Shown here: piece after piece, positions 34,700 to 44,062 of the stretch
How the letters are laid out: each line of letters opens with the position of its first letter
How positions within the stretch are numbered: position 1 is the first letter of the stretch
Assembly: GCF_026210795.1 (NCBI RefSeq)
Contig: NC_089457.1
Location: 1-64,000 of the forward strand
From: Rhizophagus irregularis
Lineage: Eukaryota; Glomeromycota; Glomeromycetes; Glomerales; Glomeraceae
Direction of reading: 5' to 3'
DNA length: 64,000 nt
Position numbers and translations under genes: made by a program
The notes under the pieces: model-generated
Seen by the model: only the letters and a program-made list of their open reading frames with translations
Database searches by the model: none
Told to the model about the DNA's origin: nothing

Positions 34700-36420
34700 C
34701 TAAAAAATTCTCTATTAAAAATATCTCATACAAATTCTTAGAAAATTTCAAAAAAAAATTCTCTATTTCCTATACGAATCTTAGAAAATCTCAAAAAAAA
34801 AAAAATTTCCATCAAAAACACCCTAAAAAATTTTACAAAAAAGAAATCTCTATCAATCAAAGATATCCCATACGAACCCTTCCTATACGAACTCTTAGAA
34901 AATCTCTTAAAAAATTTTCTATCAAGAAATCTCATACGAATTCTTCCTATACAAACTCTTAGAAAATCTTTATCAAAATATTCTATATGAACTCTTCCCA
35001 TACAAACACGTAGAAATCTCAAAAAAAAAAAACTCTATTTATCAAAAATATCCTATACGAATCTTAGGAAATTTCTCAAAAAAAATTTTCTATCAGATAT
35101 CCCATACGAACCCTTCCCATATGAACTCTTAGAAAATCTCTTAAAAAAATTTTCTATCAGATATCCCATACGAACCCTTCCCATATGAACTCTTAGAAAA
35201 TCAAAAAAATTTTCTATCAGATATCCCATACGAACCCTTTCCATACGAACTCTTAGAAAATCTTTTAAAAAATTTTCTATCAAAGAATCTCATACAAATT
35301 CTTCCTATACAACTCTTAGAAAATCTTTATCAAATAATATTCCATATGAATTCTTCCCATACAAACACATAGAAATCTCAAAAAAAAAAAATCTCTATTT
35401 ATCAAAAATATCCTATACGAATCTTAGGAAATTTCCCAAAAAAAATTTTCTATCAGATATCCCATACGAACCCTTCCCATATGAACTCTTAGAAAATCTT
35501 TTAAAAAAATTTTCTATCAAAGAATCTCATACTATACAAACTCTTAGAAAATATTCTATACGAACTCTTCCTATACGAACACGTAGAAATCTAAAAAAAA
35601 AAAATCTCTATTTATCAAAAATATCCTATACGAATCTTGGGAAATTTCTCAAAAAATTTTCTATTAGATATCCCATATGAACCCTTCCCATATGAACTCT
35701 TAGAAAATCTCTTAAAAAAATTTTCTATCAGATATCCCATACGAACTCTTAGAAATCTCTTAAAAAATTTTCTATCAAAGAATCTCATATGAATTCTTCC
35801 TATACAAACTATTAGAAAATCTTTATCAAAATATTCCATACGAACTCTTTCCATACAAACACGTGGAAATCTCAAAAAAAAAAAAATCTCTATTTATCAA
35901 CATATCCTATACGAATCTTAGGAAATTTCTCAAAAAAATTTCTATCAGATATTTCATATGAACCCTTCCCATACGAACTCTTAGAAAATCTCTTAAAAAA
36001 TTTTCTATCAAAGAATCTCATACAAATTCTTCCTATACAAACTCTTAGAAAATCTTTATCAAAATATTTCATACGAACTCTTTCCATACAAACACGTGGA
36101 AATCTCAAAAAAAAAAAATCTTTATTTATCAAAATATCCTATACGAATCTTAGGAAATTTCTCAAAAAAATTTTCTATCAGATATCCCATACGAACCCTT
36201 CCCATATGAACTCTTAGAAAATCTCTTAAAAAAATTTTTTATCAGATATCCCATATGAACCCTTCCCATATGAACTCTTAGAAAAACTCTTAAAAATATT
36301 TTCTATCAGATATCCCATACGAACCCTTCCCATACGACCTCTTAGAAAATCTCTTAAAAAAATTTTCTATCAAAGAATCTCATACGAATTCTTCCCATAT
36401 GAATCTACGAATCTAATGTA
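34700..36420. repeat. Satellite-like tandem array, main block
   Basis: Units of about 70 bases (AAAATCTCTTAAAAAAATTT, TCTATCAGATATCCCATACG, AACCCTTCCCATATGAACTC) mix with two other unit types (CAAAGAATCTCATACGAATT and ATTCCATACGAACTC...ACACGTAGAAATCTC). Together they make a higher-order repeat of about 210-340 bases. The Lys/Phe/Arg/Ser/Tyr-rich minus-strand frames are products of this repetition. Confidence 0.85.
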
Positions 36421-36589
36421 TAGTTAAAATAAATTGGTCAAATAAGAAAGTGAAAAAGAGAGAAATATATTACCATATTTGAAATTAACAGAGAAAAAAT
36501 TTTTTTTAATTTTTTTTTTATTAATCCTTTTTTATACTGTATGTTGCATTAGTATCACGAAAAATTTTCCGATTTTTGATGATCTTTAC

Positions 36590-36975
36590 ATAGTTCTTAG
36601 AAAATCTCAAAAAAAATTTTCTATCGATATCCTGATACTGAACCGCCCTATACGAACTGTAAAAATCTAAAATTAAAGCTTCTATCAAAGAATCTCATAC
36701 GAATTCTTTCTATACAAACTCTTAGAAAATCTTTATCAAAATATTCCATACGAACTCTTTCCATACAAACACGTGGAAATCTCAAAAAAAAAAAAATCTC
36801 TATTTATCAAAATATTTTATACGAATCTTAGGAAATTTCTCAAAAAAATTTTCTATCAAATATCCCATACGAACCCTTCCCATATGAACTCTTAAAAAAT
36901 CTCTTAAAAAAATTTTCTATCAGATATCCCATACGAACCCTTCCCATACGAACTCTTAGAAAATCTCTTAATTGC
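36590..36975. repeat. Satellite-like tandem array, second block
   Basis: Same units as the main block, resuming after about 170 bases of unrelated sequence (36420-36590). Confidence 0.8.
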
Positions 36976-37343
36976 CGATCCACAAACGAATCGGACCAAG
37001 ATCGGCAAAATCAAATCTCCACTTCCAAAAAAAGTAAAGTCGGTCAATTTTTAGCCAAACCAATTAAATTTTTTTTTTAAAAAAACTTAGAGATTAAATC
37101 TATTTTGTAAAAATATAAATTTAAGTATTTCAAAACTCAAAATTTTGCAAATTTCTTTTAAATATCATCAATTAGCGAAATTTTAGTAAAAATTATTTAT
37201 CATTTTTTTTTCTAATAAAAGTACTAGCAAGAAGTCTCAAAATTCACACATATATACTTTGGACATATATTAATAGAATATTAAAAAAAAAAATGATATA
37301 ATAAATGTAAAAATATTTCCTATTTTAAGGTTAACTAACAATA

Positions 37344-37504
37344 CCCAGTAAATAGTTTTTGTATAAATTTGTACCAAATGGGCTCATCCATATATAATTG
37401 GCTCTAGATTGGCTTAAATTTGGATTATTTATTGCATAAATTTGAGCTAATTTCGAGCCAATGAGCCCGTTTGGTATAAATTTATACAAAAACTATTTAC
37501 TGGG
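37344..37504. mobile_element. Small MITE with CCCAGTAAATAG ends
   Basis: A 161-base sequence with inverted ends of about 45 bases. The left starts CCCAGTAAATAGTTTTTGTA; the right is its near-perfect complement ending ACTATTTACTGGG. An ATGGGCTCAT/ATGAGCCCG inner pair continues the arms. ATA flanks both ends, so the duplication could be TA, ATA or longer by chance. It lies in a non-satellite gap (36975-37880), which also carries a GCCGATC...GATCGGC inverted pair at 36973-37005. Confidence 0.7.
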
Positions 37505-37879
37505 ATAATCTATTTTCCCATTTTTAATGCCTATATGAAACTTTTATAAATCAATCTTTAGGAATTTAAAAATGGTAATTTTATCTTAAAATATTAGTTC
37601 TAAACATATTTAAAGCATTTATTTTCAAATTATTAAGTGAAAAAAATTTTCAGTTTTATGTCGATGGTTACACAAATTACGATTTGAAGAAATTTAAAGT
37701 TTATTGGTGAAAGTTTGACTTTTTTAAGAGTTATTTTTGATACTTTAATAAAATAAAGCAAATGTCAAAGTTTTTTCATTAAAAATTTCAATTTATTCGA
37801 TTAAAAATTGGTGGATATTCCTATATTGGAAATGCAGATTTAAGGGGTGGTCCGATTGGTACATGGATTACGAATTAAA

Positions 37880-38225
37880 ATATTTTCTATCAGATATCCT
37901 ATATGAACCCTTCCCATACGACCTCTTAGAAAATCTCTTAAAAAAATTTTCTCTCAGATATTCCATACGAACCCTTCCCATACGAACTCTTAGAAAATTT
38001 CTTAAAAAATTTTCTATCAAAGAATCTCATACAAATTCTTCCTATACAAACTCTTAGAAAATCTTTCAAAATATTCCATACGAACTCTTCCCATACAAAC
38101 GTGTAGAAATCAAAAAAAAAAAAAAAAAAAAAAAATCTCTATTTATTAAAAATATCCTATACAAATCTTAGGAAATTTCTGAAAAAAAATTTTCTATCAG
38201 ATATCCCATATGAACCCTTCCCATA
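37880..38225. repeat. Satellite-like tandem array, third block
   Basis: Same units as 34700-36420, including a long A run (38109-38133). It ends abruptly at CCCTTCCCATAG. Confidence 0.8.
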
Positions 38226-38690
38226 GTAACACTACAAAAAAGAAAAAAATATATTTAAAAAAAAAAGAAAAACCTTCTCCCTCACTCAGCCCTCCCTTAC
38301 CTCAATTCTCAAAGTCTGGCAATTTTTTTCGTCCATAAAAAGAATTTTTTTTTTCAAATCGGATAATGATCTAGATTACAGATCACATCTCACTCAATTC
38401 AAGAAAGTGACACAAATTGCAGTAAAAGAAGTTGATCAGCAATATTGTTAACCGATTGCTACCCGATTGCTGACTATTTGACTTATCAATTTACCGACTA
38501 CGAACAGGTTTTCAGACGAATAATACGATCTGGAAATAATTTTTTTTCTCAATATTTACAATTAAAAAATTTGTAAATCGGAATGCCATTTATCTTTATT
38601 AAATGAATGTTTTTTAAGCCAATCAGTCACTAATTGGCTATTCATTTGGTAGCCGATTTTCATATTAAAGAATAAATAAAAATCCTGAAT
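38226..38690. other. AT-rich stretch with GATTGCT-type motifs, unassigned
   Basis: Contains ACCGATTGCTACCCGATTGC at about 38450 and TTTTTAAGCCAATCAGTCAC at about 38610, early degenerate members of the palindromic family that follows. No gene seen. Confidence 0.4.
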
Positions 38691-38699
38691 TCTTGAAAA

Positions 38700-39171
38700 C
38701 TATCAGATATTGCAAACCAATCAGTAACCAATCAGTCACCAATCGGTTATGTCAGATTGGTGACCGATTGGTGACTGATTGTCAATAGTAAATTTAATAT
38801 ATTTATCAAAACAAACTCAAAAGCTCAGATTAAGCATAACTTGACTTGCTTTATAAAGCTATAATACTAATTTTTTGACTTTAATATAAAAATCAGATAT
38901 TAGTAACCAATCAGTCACCAATCGGTTATATCAGATTGGTGACCGATTGGTGACTGATTGTCAATAATAAACTTAATATATTTATCAAAATAAACTCAAA
39001 AGTTCAGATTAAGTATAATTTAACTTGCTTTATAAGACTATAATGCTAATTTTTTAACTTTAATATGTAAATCAAATATTGTAAACAAATCGGCAATCAA
39101 TCAGTCACCAATCGGTCATATGACCGATTGGTGACTGATTGACAATCTATGCCTGGTTGGTGACCGATAGG
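38700..39171. repeat. 187-base tandem repeat with central palindrome
   Basis: Two and a half units (starts near 38709, 38899 and 39085). Each centres on CAATCAGTCACCAATCGGT followed by its complement ACCGATTGGTGACTGATTG, a palindrome with arms of about 19-23 bases. The remainder (AACTTAATATATTTATCAAA, AACTCAAAAGTTCAGATTAA) is shared between units. Element G is inserted just after the third palindrome. Related sequence resumes at 41509-41590. Confidence 0.8.
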
Positions 39172-41500
39172 TAGGGTGTCCAGGATTTGACGTCGTGATG
39201 GCCCAAAAATCAGGCGTGAAAAATCACAAAAATCGTGAAAATCGTGATCCATAATTTCAGCCAGAATTACCATAATTCTGGCCAGAATTAACATAATTCC
39301 GATTATGAAAAACTTTTTAATAATTTATATTCTATACAAATTTTATTTATTTATTTACAATTAAGTAATAAATTTATACATTTATATTATTCATAAATCA
39401 TCAATTCATTATTATAATCGTCATTATTACTAAGATTAAAATAAAGAAAATTAAGCATTTGAATATTTTCTTCTTTAAGCGCTACTCTTCTATCTGATAA
39501 AATGCTTTTATAACTAGAAAAACTACGTTCAATATCTACACCAGATACTGGCAACCATATATATATTAAAGCCAGTGAACTAAGTTCTGGTAATATATGT
39601 CTTTTACCTCGCCAATACAAATCCAAATCATCAAACTCTTCAATAGATTCATTAAGTCCACAGTAAATAGCCCATTCTTGTATTAAAGTATCAGTAGGAA
39701 GATAAAATTCTTTGATAATTCTATAATTTTCCATATTATGATTAGATGAATTAGATTGAATAAATCTTGGATCAAAACATTGTATTGCTTTGAAAAATAA
39801 TAAAGCTGGATGATGAGATATATGTTTCTCACATTTTTCATTTGCCAATATAAAAGCTCTAGAAAATAATGAAACAAAAGATGCAATATCTTGATTTTCT
39901 TCGTTTAATAATTGGAATATTTCATTTGAAATTGGAGGATTCCTGGTTCCTGATGATAAAAAAGCTTGAAGAGATACTATTCGTGAATAAACAAATGGAG
40001 CTATAGCCTTGTTTCTTATTTTAAAGAATTCCAAATCATTGATTAATCTAAATAAATAAAGTATTATATTAGTAATATTATTATAAAATTATTAAATCCA
40101 TTAAATTCACTTACCTTTTGCTATTATATGTAATAAAATATATAAATATTTTAACACAAAAAACATGGCTTCTGTTTTGACAAAATGTGTAAAGATCTCG
40201 AACAGCTTTTGAATCATGATTAATAGAATATTCTGCAGTAACAAAAGTTATTAAATGAGAATATAAAGGTTTAATCCAACATAAAAATAAAAACCATGAA
40301 TTCCACCTTGTTTTTACTGGTAGGGGTGCTAAAGTAGGTGATTCAATACCATTTTGTAATAAATGCTCCTTCCATCTAATTTTTCTTTGTGAATTATAAG
40401 TAAATATCGATTTAAAATTCATAATTAATTTGTCAACCAATTCAAACTTTTGAAAGTTCACCCATGCTTCACCAATTAAATTAAGGATATGCGCTAAGCA
40501 ACAATTGTGTTTTAAATTTGGTAAAAAGGGAGATAAATTTGAATACGCCAATTTCATGTATGAAGCGTTATCAGAAATAAAAAAAATAATATTTTCATAA
40601 GAAATATTATAAAAATGAATTGTATTCATAACAAATTGTGAAATAGATGAAGCGTTAACATTAGACAAAAATTCTGTTTTAGCTAATTTAGTTTTATTAT
40701 CAAAACTAAATAATATATTAACAGCATGCCGGCCACAACGATCTGTTGTTTCATCAATTGTCAAACAAATAATTTTATTGATGACATCATTTTTCAATTT
40801 TTGGAGCGCTATTTCATATGATAATGGAAGATATTTCTCACGAAGTTGATTTGCTCCAGTAATTAAGCCCGCTATAAACAAAAATATATTAATAAATAAA
40901 AATAAAAAAGGCAAATTTGAAATTGAAATATCAGAAAATACATACCATTTTTACAATGATTTAATAAAAATGGTTTTAATTTCTCAATTTTTTCCAAAGG
41001 AATGTCTGCATAAGTAAATGCTTCCACTATCTCTTTATTAATTTTTTTCTCGTTCATTTAGTGTATTTTCAAAAGAAGGTAAAGTTCTTTGGATTAACAA
41101 ATTAGAATTATTCTTGTTTTTATTATTAAGGTGTTTTAATGTTTTAATATGTTTATCTACAGAGTTCTTTCTTTCATGATCAATTTCTACATTGCAAAAT
41201 CGACACCATAGTTTGTTTTCTTGTACGATATAGTTTTCACGATACTCGGCACTTTGAGATAAACGTATGTGAGGCGCGACCATTTTATTAAAAATGACTA
41301 AGCGAAAAAAAAGAGATTATCAATGGTTATTATCGGCGATACATTCATGATTTCACGTGACTTATAGTGTCTAAATAGCCAATCATATTTGAGTATCGCG
41401 AAAATCGCAAAATTTTGGCCAAAATTGCGGTATCGCAAAAATCGCAAAATTTTGGCCAAAATCGCTATAAAATCATGATCGTCAAATCCTGGACACCCTA
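39172..41500. mobile_element. Element G: hAT transposon, TSD CCGATAGG
   Basis: 2329 bases, starting TAGGGTGTCCAGGATTTGAC and ending in its complement GTCAAATCCTGGACACCCTA (20-base perfect ends). It is flanked by the perfect 8-base duplication CCGATAGG (39164-39171 and 41501-41508). Subterminal regions repeat ATCGCAAAATTTTGGCCAAA on the right and AATCGTGAAAATCGTG on the left. It contains one minus-strand transposase gene. Confidence 0.96.
39387..41283 (-). CDS. hAT transposase of element G (one apparent frameshift)
   Basis: Three exons. Exon 1 runs from 41283 to about 40945 (MVAPHIRLSQSAEYRENYIV), with a BED-like finger (WCRFC...DKHIKTLKH). After an intron starting GTATGT, exon 2 runs from about 40871 to 40115. 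It carries the RNase-H core: CLTIDETTDRCGRHAVNI, FFISDNASYMKLAYS and NCCLAHILNLIGEAW, then KTRWNSW. After an intron starting GTAAGT, exon 3 (about 40047-39387) ends with the hAT dimerisation region: HILPELSSLALIYIWLPVSG, DIERSFSSYKSILSDRR. Joined, it would be about 585 residues, a usual hAT length. The only defect seen is one extra A in the run at 41042-41048 (EREK to KINKEIVEAF). That is either a real inactivating indel or a homopolymer sequencing error. Terminal repeats are perfect, so the element looks young. Confidence 0.87.
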
Positions 41501-41666
41501 CCGATAGGTAACAAATTGAAAGAATCGGTCACTAATAGGTAACCAATCAGTCACCAATCAGTCATATGACCGATTGGTGATTGATTTTTCATATTTCGAC
41601 CTGTAGATCCACAAAAAAGAATAGTGTAAGTTCGTTATTTATGTATATTTTATTGTATTTTTGTAG

Positions 41667-42916
41667 GATTTCTTTTTAAGTTCTACTGAAGTATCAACCA
41701 ATGTGCTTATTAAATGGCGGAAAACGAATGAAGACATTCTTGATGAAACGGACAATGAGGAAAGTGATGTATATTTTTCAATAATCCATAGATAATAAAA
41801 TTGGGGGAATATCCAGGATTATGTTTATCTATCTATTTTTTTTTCTATAAACAGCTTGCTAGTTATGCACATTCGCAGGAACTATTAAATGAAGGGTACA
41901 ATTATCAGCAAGTTATAAACAAAAGAACGAAGTCAGGGGGAATACATCTACATGCCAAAAGGTAAAAAATTCTAGGTAGTAGAGTTAAGAGAACTTAAAA
42001 AATTCATGTATATTTTCTATATTTAGACAAAAAAGCGTGTGAATAGTACTACGAAAACAAATTATTCAGGCAAAAGGTCTTCTTCTGAGTTTTCTTCTTC
42101 TTCTAATAAGAAAGATGAAGAAATAACTTTTGATTTTACCAATCTTGAAAAGGATTTGTTTTCTAATTCCGAACAAATTATAGACAGCACGCATCAATTG
42201 TCCCTTATGCTTTTATTATTTTTCGTATCTCACAATCTGCATCCTTTTTTTAATGGGTTGTTGGTACTATCAATGTATCAAAAAGATTTAGAGAATACCA
42301 GATGAAAGCACTTGAAAAAGCAAAAACTGAAGGGTTGAAATATGATGACATTTATAAAATTTTGTAAGTGTTCGTAAAATTGATCAGCTAATGATTTATG
42401 TTGATCATTTTTCTGTTGTTTTTAGAGCTTTATCATCAATAATGGTATTCTACTGGCCTTGTCCATATTCTTCGTTTACTATTAAAGAATGGGAGGAAAT
42501 AATGTTAACCAACCCATACAAAATTCAAGAATCTCCTTTTCCACAGTCAATTTTACTACATCTTCGTGAAACATATAATGACCATTTTATTTGTAATGAC
42601 GTTTTTATGAATGGTGGCAAAACGAAATTGAGCAGAATAGTGGTATATATATTTAATGATTTGTAAGTTAACTCATTTATAATAACTGCTCATGAGTTAC
42701 ATTGTAATATTCTTTTTAACACATTACAGGTATAACTGTATTCCAGATATTGCATCACAAAAGATGATTGAGAATGAGTACTGTTACAAGTTTCTTCATC
42801 CAATCTCCTGTCCAATATTCTCTAATTCAAAAAAGGAATACAAACTAACATTGAATCATGCCAATAAAAATTCAATAAAGAGGCCAGACCTTAGTTATGT
42901 CATAGAAGGTAGTATT
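41667..42916 (+). pseudogene. 5' exons of a host gene split by the 42.9-47.3 kb insertion
   Basis: Unrecognised family. Exon-like pieces with good splice sites: 41667-41768 (DFFLSSTEVSTNVLIKWRKT, donor GTATAT), 41855-41961 (LASYAHSQELLNEGYNYQQV, donor GTAAAA), and from 42027 (KRVNSTTKTNYSGKRSSSEF, then EEITFDFTNLEKDLFS). Then come 42297-42365 (MKALEKAKTEGLKYDDIYKI), 42427-42662 (FYWPCPYSSFTIKEWEEIML, LRETYNDHFICNDVFMNGGK) and 42730-42912 (YNCIPDIASQKMIENEYCYK, NSIKRPDLSYVIEG). The 3' part resumes right of 47340. Joining the exon at 42027 needs a one-base change, so the gene is probably decayed as well as interrupted. The 5' end was not found; upstream lies element G's target repeat. Confidence 0.55.
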
Positions 42917-43094
42917 CCTAACAGATCAGTTCAGACCGGATTCAGCTTAAATCTGATCTGATCTGATTTTTATTTTAATAGATCTGATCTGATCCGAATC
43001 TGATCAGATCTGGTTCAATTTGATCTGAATCTGGTTTGGATCCATTTGAATCCGATTTGAATTTAATCTGAATCTGGTTCGGATCTGATCCTTG

Positions 43095-44062
43095 TCCTAA
43101 AAAAAGGAAGGGAACGTTAATTAGTACATTCCCTTAAGTAAAAATAAAAAAAAAACAAAAAAAAAATGAACTTACCATAGTTTGTTCTTTTTTTTAAATC
43201 CTGGTTGTTCAGCTTCATCTTACGTTCAGGTTTCCTAAAAAAAAAGGGAACGTTAATTATGTTTCCTTAAGTAAAAATAAAAAAAACAAAAAAAAGAAAT
43301 GAACTTACTATAGTTCGTTCTTTTAAATCCTGGTCGTTCCTTCGTCTCACGTCCAGGTTTCCTAAAAAAAGTGGGAACGTAACCATGCTTCCCTTAAGTA
43401 AAAATAAAAAAATAAAAATAAAAGAAACGAACTTACCATAATTCATTTTTTTTTTAAATCCTGGTCATTCAGCTTCGTCTTATGTCCAGATTTCTTAAAA
43501 AAAAATAAAGGGAATGTTAATTACGTTCCCTTAAGTAAAAATAAATAAAAATAAAAATAAAAAAAATGAACTTACCATAGTTCGTTCTTTTTTTTAAATC
43601 CTGGTCGTTCAGCTTCATCTCACATCCAGGTTTCCTAAAAAAAAGAAAAGGAACGTTAATTAATATGTTCCCTTAAGTAAAAATAAAAAAAAAATAAAAA
43701 AAAAATGAACTTACCATAGTTCATTTTTTTTTAAAATCCTGGTCATTCAGCTTCGTCTCACATCCAGGTTTCCTAAAAAAAAGAAAGGGAACGTTAATTA
43801 GTACGTTCCCTTAAGTAAAAATAAAAACAAAAACAAAAAAAGAAACGAACTTACTATAGTTCGTTCTTTTTTTTAAATCCTGGTCATTCAGCTTCGTCTC
43901 ACGTCCAGGTTTCCTAAAAAAAAGAAAGGGAACGTTAATTACATTCCCTTAAGTAAAAAAAAATAAATAAAATAAAAGAAATGAACTTACCATAGTTCGT
44001 TCTTTTAAATCCTGGTCGTTCCTTCATCTCACGTCCAGGTTTCCTAAAAAAAAAGAAAGGGA
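43095..44062 (-). repeat. Exon-like array around element D, left part
   Basis: Seven units of about 135 bases. On the minus strand each reads CTTTTTTTTAG, an exon-like segment of 50-60 bases (GAAACCTGGACGTGAGACGA, AGCTGAACGACCAGGATTTA), then GAACGAACTATG|GTAAGTTCGTT. The donor thus lies in the loop of an AACGAAC/GTTCGTT hairpin. The intron-like remainder holds a second hairpin (GGGAACGTAC...GTTCCC) just before the T tract. One frame is open through the segment (KPGRETKLNDQDLKK). Element D interrupts the pre-acceptor hairpin of the last unit; two more units follow at 46884-47140. Confidence 0.75.

Noticed and set aside
34738-36132. Several Lys/Arg/Phe-rich minus-strand frames
   Set aside because: Readings of the satellite units; frames are periodic and broken by unit boundaries.
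38229-38241. CACTACAAAAAAG as a possible CACTA left end
   Set aside because: No inverted partner or matching 3-base duplication found; TTTCGACCTGTAG at 41599 is too different and its flank does not match.
42917-43094. GATCTGATC tract as a simple microsatellite
   Set aside because: Spacing is irregular and the motifs are inverted at 47155-47332, which fits paired element ends better than slippage.
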